From Halobacillus sp. Marseille-P3879 (GTDB taxonomy: Bacteria > Bacillota > Bacilli > Bacillales > Halobacillaceae), in assembly GCF_900240285.1 (NCBI RefSeq), contig NZ_OESS01000002.1, positions 1,178,001 to 1,242,000 on the forward strand: DNA of 64,000 nt, in the 5' to 3' direction. Each line of letters opens with the position of its first letter. The stretch's first letter is position 1. Positions 44,928 to 53,588 of this stretch are shown one piece after another. A program made the translations under genes and the position numbers. The notes under the pieces were generated by a model. That model searched no databases and was not told where the DNA came from. It saw only the letters and a list, made by a program, of their open reading frames with translations.

Positions 44928-44944
44928 AAGGCAAGCCTCCAATA

Positions 44945-44955
44945 TGTGATATACT
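44945..44955 (+). promoter_or_regulatory. CcpN-type operator II of gapB
   Basis: TGTGATATACT matches the published CcpN pattern TRTGHYATAYW at every position. It lies between the promoter and the ribosome binding site, on the opposite strand to operator I. Confidence 0.6.
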
Positions 44956-44977
44956 TTTAAATTCTTTTTTCAAAAAT

Positions 44978-44988
44978 AGTATAACACA
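44978..44988 (-). promoter_or_regulatory. gapB -10 box and overlapping CcpN-type operator I
   Basis: On the minus strand TGTGTTATACT matches TRTGHYATAYW fully, and its last six bases TATACT are the gapB -10 box. The -35 is weak. Confidence 0.65.
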
Positions 44989-45146
44989 TTGGAAACGTTT
45001 TTGTGGTTTAATTTTTGAACATTTTTTAAAAAGGGCTTCACCCCGCTAACGCGTACAATTGGTATAATCTTCCTTCTTCAAATCAATCGGCGATCCGGGC
45101 TTAGTCCGGTGTTAAAAACATTCTCTTTAAGCGCTTGATCACAATA

Positions 45147-45181
45147 GAAAAAAGCCTGATTGAAATGCTTCAATCAGGCTT
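45147..45181 (-). terminator. Terminator of coaE
   Basis: AAGCCTGATTGAA pairs perfectly with TTCAATCAGGCTT around a 4-base loop, followed by TTTT on the minus strand. The stem includes the last coaE codons. The region 44989-45146 up to gapB shows nothing else certain. Confidence 0.9.
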
Positions 45182-45781
45182 AATTACAACCTTCCACTCC
45201 GTTAATATCTTTTTCAACTGCTCAAAACTGCTCTCCACCGTTTGCGAATTATCGATTACCTTATCTGCTTTCTCTGCTTTCTCTTCAATAGACAACTGAG
45301 AACGAATTCGGTTTAAAGCTTCCTCCCGTGTTGATCCATCTCTTTTCATTAATCTTTTCAGCTGTGTCTCTTTATCTACATAAATCACAAGAGTCTTATC
45401 TACGAAATGGGTAAGTCGGCTCTCAAAAAGTAAAGGAATATCAAGGACCACTGCTTCTTCTCCCTTATTCAAAAACCCATCCCGCTGCTTCAGCATCTGT
45501 TTCCTTACTTCGGGATGAACAATCTCGTTTAACTTTGCCCGCATTTTTTTATCTTTAAAAACAAGGCTGCCTAATTGTTGTCTATTTAAAGTAAGGTCGT
45601 CATTTAAGACCTGTTCACCAAAATAATCTACAATTTGTTTATAAGCAGGTTTGTCTTTTTCTACAACTTCTCTTGAGATCACATCTGCATCGACTACAGG
45701 AATATGAAATTCTTTAAACATCCTAGATACTGTACTTTTGCCAGTTGCAATGCTGCCCGTCAGTCCAATAACCAGCCCCAT
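45170..45781 (-). CDS. coaE: Dephospho-CoA kinase
   Basis: Last step of coenzyme A synthesis: phosphorylates the ribose 3'-OH of dephospho-CoA. The 203-residue P-loop kinase has GLTGSIATGKST (about 6-17), the substrate aspartate in VVDADVISREVV (about 31-42) and the lid region with RLMKRDGSTREEAL (about 138-151). GGAGG precedes the ATG. It lies after ytaF, mutM and polA, as in B. subtilis. Confidence 0.96.
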   Translation of the reverse strand: MGLVIGLTGSIATGKSTVSRMFKEFHIPVVDADVISREVVEKDKPAYKQIVDYFGEQVLNDDLTLNRQQLGSLVFKDKKMRAKLNEIVHPEVRKQMLKQRDGFLNKGEEAVVLDIPLLFESRLTHFVDKTLVIYVDKETQLKRLMKRDGSTREEALNRIRSQLSIEEKAEKADKVIDNSQTVESSFEQLKKILTEWKVVIKPD

Positions 45782-45792
45782 TAAAGTTCCTC

Positions 45793-46398
45793 CTATATCA
45801 GTTTGATCAGTCCAATAATAATTAGTAAAATGCCTGGCAAATTAGACAGGTAATTGACTCTGCTGCTTAACTTCGATCCACTCTTTAGACCTCCATAAAG
45901 CATAATTCCTGTGGCAAGGACAATTAGTGCGGAAGTAGAAAAAGGCTGTAATCCAATAAATACTCCGCCAAACCCCGCTCCAATCGTATCAAGAGAAAGG
46001 GCGATTCCAAGAAGGATCACTTCCTTGCCCTGTATCCCGCCAGATTCGTCTATATCAGCATCTTCAGGGGATTTCAAGACACGTGCAGGCTGCATCCATA
46101 TTGAATCTTCCTCCTCTCTCTTATCATCACTTGAGTAATTTGACCAGAGAAAGTAAACTCCTAACCCAATAAATAAAAGTGAGGCCAGCCATTCGAATAA
46201 GTGAGGGTCAATATAGGGAAGCAATAAATACCCCATTGAGGCTGAGCATAAATAACATAAGCCTGATAGCAAGGCAATTCCGAATATTCCTTTAAGTGAT
46301 AACACGATTTTTTTTAATCCGATCATACATCCAATTCCGAAGCTGTCTATGCTTACAGCTACAACAAACAGTATTGTAAGTAACACGGTCCCCAACAC
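45793..46398 (-). CDS. ytaF: YtaF, sporulation membrane protein
   Basis: A 201-residue membrane protein of the YtaF family, related to MntP/LysE-type efflux proteins, with six helices (about 3-22, 34-55, 62-82, 120-145, 150-170 and 180-201). The internal repeat SIDSFGIG (about 16-23) and SLDTIGAG (about 134-141) marks an inverted duplication. The loop between halves is acidic. A GTG or the next TTG may be the start; GAGGTG lies 4 or 7 bases upstream. Function is unknown; it is sporulation-associated in B. subtilis. Confidence 0.85.
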   Translation of the reverse strand: MLGTVLLTILFVVAVSIDSFGIGCMIGLKKIVLSLKGIFGIALLSGLCYLCSASMGYLLLPYIDPHLFEWLASLLFIGLGVYFLWSNYSSDDKREEEDSIWMQPARVLKSPEDADIDESGGIQGKEVILLGIALSLDTIGAGFGGVFIGLQPFSTSALIVLATGIMLYGGLKSGSKLSSRVNYLSNLPGILLIIIGLIKLI

Positions 46399-46446
46399 TT
46401 TTCACCTCGACATAATCAATGTGAAATAGTATATGGGCGGATAACC

Positions 46447-47280
46447 TTAATGTGTTACTGGCTGACAATGAGGACAGACATGCGTCCCTCTGCCGCTAAC
46501 CTTTAACTTTACTATGGGTGTACCGCAATCCGTGCAATCAGTATCTTCTTTACCATAGACCTTCAATTCCTGCTGAAACATTCCCATTTCACCCTGCCCG
46601 TTTAAATAAGAGCGAATGGTGGTCCCGCCTTGCTTCACTGCCTTATTAATAGTCTCTGCACTCGCTTCCTTAAGACGAGAAGCCTCTTCAAAAGTTATTT
46701 CTTTCGCTATTCTTTCGGGGTGCAGGCGGGCCCTGTACAATGCTTCATCAACATAAATATTACCTAAGCCTGCAACTACCGATTGATCAAGCAGTACCGA
46801 TTTAATATGACGGTTTGTCTTTTGCAATTTCTCATAAAAATATTCGAGGGTGAATAAAGGATCAAAAGGATCAGGACCTAGTAAAACTAACGGTTTATGC
46901 TTTAATTCCTGCCCCTTCTCAAACAAATGCATTGTACCAAATTTCCGTACATCATCATATCTCAGCTCTGTCCCGTCAGTAAAATGGAAGATTACATGCG
47001 TATGTTTTGGTTTTGGAAGACCAGAGTCATACAAACCAAACTTTCCTTCCATTCTTAAGTGGGATACCAGTGAAATATCATCAAATTGGAAGATTAAAAA
47101 CTTCCCTTTTCTGTCTATATCACGAAGCCGCTGCCCCTGCAGCCATCCCTTAAACTCAACCGGATCCTGAGGTCTTTTGATGATATTATCCCAAAAAACG
47201 GACACATCGCTTATTTGCTTATTTAATACAAGCTGTTTTAGAGTTTGTCTTACTGTTTCCACTTCAGGCAGTTCAGGCAT
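46447..47280 (-). CDS. mutM: Formamidopyrimidine-DNA glycosylase
   Basis: Base-excision repair glycosylase/AP lyase that removes 8-oxoguanine and formamidopyrimidines. The 277-residue protein begins PELPEVETV, giving the catalytic Pro2 and Glu3, with a conserved lysine in RKGKFLIF (about 57). It has the helix-two-turn-helix segment (VAGLGNIYVDEALYRARLHP, about 169-188) and a C-terminal zinc finger with CTDCGTP and CPHC. GGAG precedes the ATG. It follows polA by 23 bases, linking two repair genes. Confidence 0.97.
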   Translation of the reverse strand: MPELPEVETVRQTLKQLVLNKQISDVSVFWDNIIKRPQDPVEFKGWLQGQRLRDIDRKGKFLIFQFDDISLVSHLRMEGKFGLYDSGLPKPKHTHVIFHFTDGTELRYDDVRKFGTMHLFEKGQELKHKPLVLLGPDPFDPLFTLEYFYEKLQKTNRHIKSVLLDQSVVAGLGNIYVDEALYRARLHPERIAKEITFEEASRLKEASAETINKAVKQGGTTIRSYLNGQGEMGMFQQELKVYGKEDTDCTDCGTPIVKLKVSGRGTHVCPHCQPVTH

Positions 47281-47303
47281 TCTTCGTTCTCCTCACTTAT
47301 TTC

Positions 47304-49952
47304 TTACTTCGCATCGTACCAGGATGGTCCAAAAGAATAATCTACTTCCAGTGGCACATCCAACGCTACTGTTTTCTCCATAACTTCGGGTACGATTTGT
47401 TTTAACTTGTCGAGTTCCTCTTCTGGAGCTTCCAGGATTAATTCATCATGGACCTGTAACAGCATTCTTGCCTGCAGATGCTCCTGTTTTAAACGATTAT
47501 CTAAATCGATCATTGCTTTTTTAATAACATCAGCAGCGCTGCCCTGGATAGGTGTGTTCATTGCTGTTCTTTCAGCGAAACTGCGTTGGTTAAAGTTCCG
47601 ACTGTTTATTTCCGGCAGATACCTTCTGCGGTTCATAAAGGTTGTTACATACCCCAGCCTTTTCGCTTCCTGGACGGACTCACTCATATACTCTTTTACT
47701 CCTGGGTAGCTGGATAAATATTTTTCAATAAAAGACTTTGCTTCCTTGCGAGTGATCCCAAGGCTCTGTGATAAACCATAATCACTAATTCCGTAAACAA
47801 TACCGAAATTGACAGCTTTAGCTTGTCTCCGCATTTGGGAAGTTACTTCCTCCGGCGATTTATCAAACACTTCACTGGCCGTTTGAGTATGAATGTCTTT
47901 CCCTTCTTTAAAAGCGGTTATAAGCTTCTCATCCTGAGCGATATGAGCTAGAACACGTAGTTCAATCTGCGAATAATCGCTCGCAAACATGACCCAGTTT
48001 TCTTTGGAAGGGACAAAGGCCTGTCTTATCTTCCTGCCTTCTTCGAGGCGGATCGGAATGTTTTGTAGGTTAGGTTCTATCGAGCTTAGTCTTCCCGTTT
48101 GGGTTAAAGCTTGGTTAAATCTCGTATGAATTTTACTCGTATCCCTGTTGACTACTTTCAGTAAACCTTCAATATAAGTTGATTTTAACTTTCCTAGCTG
48201 GCGGAATAACAAGATTTTTTCAATGATTTCATGCTCATCTTGAAGCTGTTCCAATACGTCTGCTGACGTCGAATAACCTGTTTTCGTTTTTTTTATAACC
48301 GGGAGATTTAGTTTCTCAAATAGGATCGGACCTAGCTGCTTGGGTGAATTTAAATTAAATTCTTCACCTGCAAGATCATAAATTTCTTTCTTAATATCTG
48401 TTAGCCTGTGATCAAGCTCGTCCCCCATATCCTGCAAACGCTTCACATCAACCTGGACCCCGCCATGTTCCATGTCGCCTAATATGAGAGCAAGAGGCAT
48501 TTCTAAATCCTTGTATAGGTTATACTGTTCGTTTTCCTTAAGCTGAGCTTCCATTGATTCTTTCAGCTTAAATAACACTTTTGCTTTTCGCGTAATATGC
48601 TCCTGCATGACAGCTTGATCATCAGGAACTTTCATTTTTGCCCCTTTTCCATACACTTCTTCATCATAACGAACTGCTCTCTCATTCATTCGATGGCTGA
48701 TCGCAGGTATGTCATGGTTATTTTCGGCCGGGTTGATTAAATAGGAAGCCAGAAGCAAGTCAAAGGCTGCCCCCCTTAGAACCATACCATGTCTTCTTAA
48801 TGCCACAAGCGTACGTTTGGCATCAAATACCCACTTTTCTTTTGAAGAGTCCTGAACCCAGTTCACAAACTCCTCACAGTTCTTTGCATCCTCGATTGAA
48901 ATAAAATAATTTCCTTTAGAATTAACAATTGAAATTCCCACAATAGGGGAAGCATGATAATTCTCATGAAGCATTTCCACCACTACTGCTTCTTCACCTG
49001 TAATTATATCTGCCGGCAATTCTGAGAGAACTGTTACTTCAATCTCCTCCCAATCCTTAGGAGACTCTTGGCCGGGATCGCCGTCTTCGTTAACGGCAAC
49101 TCTGCTTATCAAGGACTGGAAACCTAAATCTCTAAAAACAGAAGCTACTTTCTGAGGCTCATAATCATTATATTTCAAATCCTCTAAACCAACTTCTACC
49201 GGGGCTTTTTGCTCAATGGTTACAAGTTCCTTACTCATGAAAGCCTCTTTCTTATGGTTTTCCAGCTTTTCTTTCAATTTCTTCCCACTAACATCATCGA
49301 GTTGCTCATAAATTGTCTCTAGTTTATCAAATTGTTTTAAAAGTTTGACGGCTGTTTTTTCCCCGACACCAGGAACACCTGGAATATTGTCTGAACTGTC
49401 TCCCATTAAGGCTTTAAGGTCAATAACCTGATCTGGTCTTATCTCCATTTTTTCCATCAGAAAGTCGGGATCATATGTATCTACATTGGTAATCCCTTTC
49501 TTTGTTAGGCTCACTTTAACTTTTTCTGACACAAGCTGAAGTAAATCTTTATCTCCCGATATCACCTTTACATCATAGTTACTATCTTTAGCCTGGGTAG
49601 CAAGCGTTCCAATAATATCGTCAGCTTCAAATTGATCCAGTTGATAATGTTTGATTTCAAATGCATCTAGAAGCTCCTTTAGCACTGGAAATTGTTCTGA
49701 CAGCTCGGGAGGCGTCTTTTGCCGCCCCCCTTTGTATTCTTCATAGGTTTTATGACGAAACGTAGTTTTTCCAGCATCGAAAGCAACCAACATGTGGTCT
49801 GGATTATCTTCTTCCAAGATTTTTAACAGCATGGTTGTAAATCCATAGACTGCATTCGTGTATACCCCTTTATCATTATTCAGTAAAGGCAGTGCAAAAA
49901 AAGCACGATACGCAATACTATTTCCATCTATAAGCACTAATTTTTCTGCCAT
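47304..49952 (-). CDS. polA: DNA polymerase I
   Basis: Repair and Okazaki-fragment polymerase of 882 residues. It has a 5' nuclease domain (about 1-290, with LVLIDGNSIAYRAFF and FEADDIIGTLA), a middle 3'-5' exonuclease-like domain (about 300-470), and a C-terminal polymerase. Polymerase motif A is DYSQIELRVLAHI (about 658-670), the O-helix segment is RRQAKAVNFGIVYG (about 706-719), and motif C is VHDELILE (about 832-839). The middle domain lacks the DxE metal ligands (VVVEMLHEN stands in place of a DTE-type motif), so proofreading is probably absent, as in other Bacillus Pol I. Confidence 0.96.
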   Translation of the reverse strand: MAEKLVLIDGNSIAYRAFFALPLLNNDKGVYTNAVYGFTTMLLKILEEDNPDHMLVAFDAGKTTFRHKTYEEYKGGRQKTPPELSEQFPVLKELLDAFEIKHYQLDQFEADDIIGTLATQAKDSNYDVKVISGDKDLLQLVSEKVKVSLTKKGITNVDTYDPDFLMEKMEIRPDQVIDLKALMGDSSDNIPGVPGVGEKTAVKLLKQFDKLETIYEQLDDVSGKKLKEKLENHKKEAFMSKELVTIEQKAPVEVGLEDLKYNDYEPQKVASVFRDLGFQSLISRVAVNEDGDPGQESPKDWEEIEVTVLSELPADIITGEEAVVVEMLHENYHASPIVGISIVNSKGNYFISIEDAKNCEEFVNWVQDSSKEKWVFDAKRTLVALRRHGMVLRGAAFDLLLASYLINPAENNHDIPAISHRMNERAVRYDEEVYGKGAKMKVPDDQAVMQEHITRKAKVLFKLKESMEAQLKENEQYNLYKDLEMPLALILGDMEHGGVQVDVKRLQDMGDELDHRLTDIKKEIYDLAGEEFNLNSPKQLGPILFEKLNLPVIKKTKTGYSTSADVLEQLQDEHEIIEKILLFRQLGKLKSTYIEGLLKVVNRDTSKIHTRFNQALTQTGRLSSIEPNLQNIPIRLEEGRKIRQAFVPSKENWVMFASDYSQIELRVLAHIAQDEKLITAFKEGKDIHTQTASEVFDKSPEEVTSQMRRQAKAVNFGIVYGISDYGLSQSLGITRKEAKSFIEKYLSSYPGVKEYMSESVQEAKRLGYVTTFMNRRRYLPEINSRNFNQRSFAERTAMNTPIQGSAADVIKKAMIDLDNRLKQEHLQARMLLQVHDELILEAPEEELDKLKQIVPEVMEKTVALDVPLEVDYSFGPSWYDAK

Positions 49953-50112
49953 GGTTTCAGCTCCTCTAAGATTACATCTTTGTCTTTATTCTATCACGTT
50001 CATGAACAAGAAGAAAAAACGCAAGCTATAGATCCGACTCAGTTAAATAAATTTATCCCAATATAAACCCTTACGGCCGGCATAAAACTGATTTTCACCG
50101 CAATAACTAAAC

Positions 50113-50146
50113 TAAAAAAGAGCAGAAGCGAGGGAAGCTTCTGCTC
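50113..50146 (-). terminator. Terminator after phoR
   Basis: GAGCAGAAGC pairs perfectly with GCTTCTGCTC around a 6-base loop, followed by TTTTTT on the minus strand. The remaining 50147-50225 and 49953-50112 show no further feature. Confidence 0.9.
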
Positions 50147-50225
50147 ATCAAAGAGAAAACACCTTGGATGAAAGGGTTTCAACTGTATCGTATCAAAGAA
50201 AAGTAAACATACTTTCAATACAATA

Positions 50226-51980
50226 TTAATTATTTGTAAATTCTTTAAAAAGTTTGACATGAAATACAGTGCCCCTGCCAACTTCACTGTGCACTTGAAT
50301 AGAGCCATGGTGAGCTTCAACGATATGTTTAACAATGGCAAGTCCCAGCCCTGTACCACCAGAGTTCCGGCTTCTTGCTTTATCAACGCGGTAAAAGCGT
50401 TCGAAGATTCTAGGTACTTCTTCTTCAGGAATACCTACACCATTATCTTTTACACTTACTATGACATGGTCTTCATACTCCTTAAAGTCAAGCTGCACGT
50501 TCCCCTTTTCACCCGTATAATTAATGGCATTCGACATTAAATTAATAAAAACCTGCTTCAACCTGCTCGAATCGCCTTCTACTACGGTATGGCCTTCAAT
50601 GTTAGTCTCAAGGGTAATGTTTTTGTTTTCCGCATGGTGCTGGACGATAGGGACAAGGTCGCTTAGGAAGTTCTGCATATTAATTTGTTCTATGGTTAAA
50701 TGGAAGTCCTCTCTTTCCACCTTTGAGAGTTCCAGTAAATCCTGAATGAGAGATTGCAGCCTTCCGCTTTCTTTTAAAATAATTTCAAGGAACTGTACCA
50801 GCATCTGTTCGTCCTTCATAGCTCCATCCAGCAACGTTTCCGAAAACCCTCTTATAGATGTAATTGGTGTTTTCAACTCGTGAGAAACATTGGCTACAAA
50901 ATCTTTGCGCATTTGTTCAAGCTTCTTTAGATTCGTAATATCATGAAAAACAAGCACAATACCTTTCCATTTTTTCCTATCACTGAAAATAGGAGCCCCA
51001 GTAACCTCTAAATGCTTGCGATCAATGTCCAGTGGCAGAATAAAGGTCTCGCTGACTGTTTCTTCAAACATATAAATGTTTTGCACAGTTTCATGTATCG
51101 CTGTAAAAGGAATCGAATCATGATAAAGGAATCCAACATAATCCCGCCTTGATCCTCCAAAGCTATCAATGAATGCACGATTCACCAACTGAATATAGCC
51201 TTTTTCATCGATAAGTATTAAACCGCTGCCCATATTATTAATAACAGCTTCTAATTGATTTTCCTGCATTCCTTTAGAAGTTGTCATCTTCTGTAAATTT
51301 CTGGCCAGAATATTTATCGAGCGGCTCAACTGTCCCGCTTCTCCAAAGTGTCCTTCATAAGTTCTGGCTTTATAGTTCCCCTTTGCCAGCTCATCAGCTA
51401 CCCCTGCAGCAGCACGTATAGGACGAATGTAATTGGCAAACACGTTAAAACCTATAAAAAAGATCGCTATTAAACCTATAAGCAGTGTCATGCCGATAAT
51501 CAACCATATGTTTTTCGTAATATTCGATAAAGAATCTACTGGTGATATAAGTATAAGGGTCCCGGAAGTATCACCGATTGTTTGAGGGAGCGGATAATAG
51601 AAAACATCTTCCACCAGTTTTCCCTCTCTCATCTCCTCCTCGTTTTGATTCACTAGATTGATTATCCGGTCCTTAGTTTCTTCATTAACTTCTTCATTAA
51701 CTTCTACCGTATCAATAAGTTTTTCTCCATCATCCGAGACAAAGACTAAACTTGTATTAATTTCCTCACTAAAGTTGTTTAGTGAATCTCTCGTAACAGC
51801 TTCTCCCTGTAAAAAGCCTTCTACGTAAGTCACAAAGTATTCACTCTCTACAGAGATTCTTTCTTCAAGAATAGTTATAAAATAACTCCGTGTCAGCTGA
51901 GCGAGTAATATACCAAGGCTTACCATTACAATAATGACTAGAATCGTATAAGTTAATAAAGGCCTGGCTTTCGACCTCAT
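50226..51980 (-). CDS. phoR: Phosphate-response sensor kinase PhoR
   Basis: A 584-residue membrane histidine kinase that activates PhoP under phosphate starvation. Two membrane helices (about 9-30 and 157-180) flank an extracellular PAS-like domain. A HAMP (about 180-232), a cytoplasmic PAS (about 240-345), HisKA with H367 (VANVSHELKTP), and HATPase with N484 (LMSNAINYT), DNGVGIP and GGTGLGLAIVKH follow. Its ATG directly abuts the phoP stop, with the ribosome binding site inside phoP, so the pair is translationally coupled. Confidence 0.93.
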   Translation of the reverse strand: MRSKARPLLTYTILVIIVMVSLGILLAQLTRSYFITILEERISVESEYFVTYVEGFLQGEAVTRDSLNNFSEEINTSLVFVSDDGEKLIDTVEVNEEVNEETKDRIINLVNQNEEEMREGKLVEDVFYYPLPQTIGDTSGTLILISPVDSLSNITKNIWLIIGMTLLIGLIAIFFIGFNVFANYIRPIRAAAGVADELAKGNYKARTYEGHFGEAGQLSRSINILARNLQKMTTSKGMQENQLEAVINNMGSGLILIDEKGYIQLVNRAFIDSFGGSRRDYVGFLYHDSIPFTAIHETVQNIYMFEETVSETFILPLDIDRKHLEVTGAPIFSDRKKWKGIVLVFHDITNLKKLEQMRKDFVANVSHELKTPITSIRGFSETLLDGAMKDEQMLVQFLEIILKESGRLQSLIQDLLELSKVEREDFHLTIEQINMQNFLSDLVPIVQHHAENKNITLETNIEGHTVVEGDSSRLKQVFINLMSNAINYTGEKGNVQLDFKEYEDHVIVSVKDNGVGIPEEEVPRIFERFYRVDKARSRNSGGTGLGLAIVKHIVEAHHGSIQVHSEVGRGTVFHVKLFKEFTNN

Positions 51981-52676
51981 TTATTTAGGTACCTCCATCT
52001 TATACCCTAAGCCTCGTATAGTTTTAATATATACAGGTTTTTTTGTATCTGGTTCAATTTTCTCTCTTAAATGACTTACGTGTACATCTACAATCCGCGT
52101 ATCCCCCGCGAAGTCATAATTCCACACTGCACTCAGCAGCTGATCTCTGGATAACACACGGCCTATGTTTTGAGCCAGATAATACAGCAGCTCGAATTCT
52201 TTTGGGGTAAAAACAAGGGGTTCTTCTTTAATTGTTGCTTCGTACTGTTCAGGATAAACCTTTAAGTCAGCAATTTGAATAGCCTGTCCTGTTTCTTCGG
52301 CGGGCTCTCTGGTCATCCGCCGAAGAATTGCTTTAATTCTTGCGACTACTTCTCTGGGACTGAATGGTTTAGTCAGATAATCGTCTGCCCCAAGTTCAAG
52401 ACCTAACACTTTATCAAATTCATCATCTTTAGCCGTCAGCATTAGGATGGGTGTCTGAACTTGTTTCTGGCGAAGTTGTTTACACACTTCCATGCCGTCC
52501 ATTTCAGGGAGCATCACATCGAGAACAATCATATCGTATATTGTTGAGGAAGCTTTCTCAAGGGCCTCGTTCCCGGTATAGGCAACATCCGTCTTGTAAC
52601 CTGCTTGATCGATATTATATTTTAGTAAGGTAACAATAGATTCTTCGTCGTCTACAATTAAAATCTTTTCGCTCAT
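51981..52676 (-). CDS. phoP: Phosphate-response regulator PhoP
   Basis: OmpR-family regulator of 231 residues. The receiver has D9-D10, phospho-acceptor D53 (IVLDVMLPEMDG), the switch threonine in MLTAKD and lysine in YLTKPFSP. The C-terminal winged helix (about 132-230) has FTPKEFELLYYLA and TRIVDVHVSHLREKIE. In B. subtilis it controls phosphate scavenging and teichoic acid replacement. It is upstream of phoR and downstream of the mdh cluster, as in B. subtilis. Confidence 0.95.
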   Translation of the reverse strand: MSEKILIVDDEESIVTLLKYNIDQAGYKTDVAYTGNEALEKASSTIYDMIVLDVMLPEMDGMEVCKQLRQKQVQTPILMLTAKDDEFDKVLGLELGADDYLTKPFSPREVVARIKAILRRMTREPAEETGQAIQIADLKVYPEQYEATIKEEPLVFTPKEFELLYYLAQNIGRVLSRDQLLSAVWNYDFAGDTRIVDVHVSHLREKIEPDTKKPVYIKTIRGLGYKMEVPK

Positions 52677-52830
52677 TCCGAATACCCCCAGTAAACATTA
52701 TGTGTCTTCACTTTAATGATACATATTAGTTTACAGTTTGGCACGTTTCTTTACAATTTTTACACAGAAATAACAGGAAAAACATTCCATAAACAATTAA
52801 GTGAAGCTGTAACAAAAAACGATTAAACAT

Positions 52831-52876
52831 AAAAATAATCCGAATGATTCTATTGAAATCAATTCGGATTATTTTT
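52831..52876. terminator. Bidirectional-type terminator between the hotdog gene and phoP
   Basis: AAAATAATCCGAAT pairs perfectly with ATTCGGATTATTTT and is T-rich on either strand. The gap 52677-53006 otherwise holds a possible phoP promoter (TTGTAA, 17 bp, TAAACT around 52720-52760) and TTTACA repeats of uncertain meaning. Confidence 0.8.
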
Positions 52877-53006
52877 GCGCCAAGCAAAGATATTTCCCCC
52901 ACAGGAGTTTTAAACACTTTGACTACGATAATGACCTGCGTTTATCCTATTTATTTTTTTACCATCATTGCTTTACTTATGATCCAGTCTCTTCCCTGAT
53001 TCTCTC

Positions 53007-53483
53007 TTAATAAAAATTCTCCAATGAGCTGGCATTCATTGATTTAGGCTCATAAGGGGGACGCACAGTAACAAGACCATTCACAATCTCATCCCCTTCA
53101 TCGTCATATCCAACGATATTTACTTCAATAAAGTGATCTCTTTTATTAATTAAGCTTATCTCAGCTGTTATTTTTATTTCACTGTAATGAAAAAGAGGTT
53201 TTGGATAATTGAGATGCTGCTTAATAATATGACTGCCTGGACCTGGCAAATGCATGGATATGATGGACGAAATCTTGCCGAAAATCATTACCGTGGGTAC
53301 GACTGGTCTTTTATAAGGAGTTTCTGATGCGTAATCATGTTGAATGTAAAGTGGATTGGCGTCATCAGTAAGTCCAAGATACATAAGCAGATCACGGTCT
53401 TCAATTGCAGATGAAGCGGTGTAACTTTCTCCATTCTTTAATTCATCGATTTTTCTTCCCAGCTTTCTTTTTTTCCCTATCAT
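53007..53483 (-). CDS. MaoC-like hotdog-fold protein, catalytic histidine missing
   Basis: A 158-residue protein with the hotdog fold of MaoC/R-specific enoyl-CoA hydratases: ATP-like DDANPLYIQHDYASETPYK (about 52-70) and RPVVPTVMIFGKISSI (about 71-86). In active hydratases the first motif reads DxNPLH, with the Asp-His pair doing catalysis; here the histidine is a tyrosine, and the usual HG of the second motif is PT. It may therefore bind an acyl group without hydrating it, or use another chemistry. The ATG at 53483 follows AAAGGGG. It lies between mdh and phoP, with a cre-like site upstream. Confidence 0.8.
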   Translation of the reverse strand: MIGKKRKLGRKIDELKNGESYTASSAIEDRDLLMYLGLTDDANPLYIQHDYASETPYKRPVVPTVMIFGKISSIISMHLPGPGSHIIKQHLNYPKPLFHYSEIKITAEISLINKRDHFIEVNIVGYDDEGDEIVNGLVTVRPPYEPKSMNASSLENFY

Positions 53484-53499
53484 ACGTTCACCCCTTTTT

Positions 53500-53513
53500 A
53501 GAAAGCGTTTCCA
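53500..53513. promoter_or_regulatory. cre-like CcpA site upstream of the hotdog gene
   Basis: AGAAAGCGTTTCCA matches 12 of 14 positions of the cre pattern TGWAANCGNTNWCA. It lies between the mdh terminator and the hotdog ribosome binding site. Confidence 0.45.
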
Positions 53514-53552
53514 AAAAATGAAATTTGAAACTTCTTCGTTCAAATGATGTAA

Positions 53553-53584
53553 AAAAGGATTCGAGGATATCCTCGAATCCTTCT
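53553..53584 (-). terminator. Terminator of the citZ-icd-mdh cluster
   Basis: AAGGATTCGAGGAT and ATCCTCGAATCCTT form a perfect palindrome, followed by TTTT on the minus strand, directly after mdh. Confidence 0.93.
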
Positions 53585-53588
53585 ATCT

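Noticed and set aside
50039-50386. 115-codon minus ORF overlapping the end of phoR
   Set aside because: It runs through the phoR coding end in another frame and through the phoR terminator; a shadow of phoR.
52727-52760. TTTACA repeats that resemble PhoP boxes upstream of phoP
   Set aside because: They lie on the strand opposite to phoP and their spacings (about 9 and 20 bases) do not fit the 11-base period of known Pho boxes.
52726-52917. 63-codon hydrophobic minus-strand ORF upstream of phoP
   Set aside because: It contains the strong terminator stem at 52831-52876 and the likely phoP promoter region, and has no convincing ribosome binding site.
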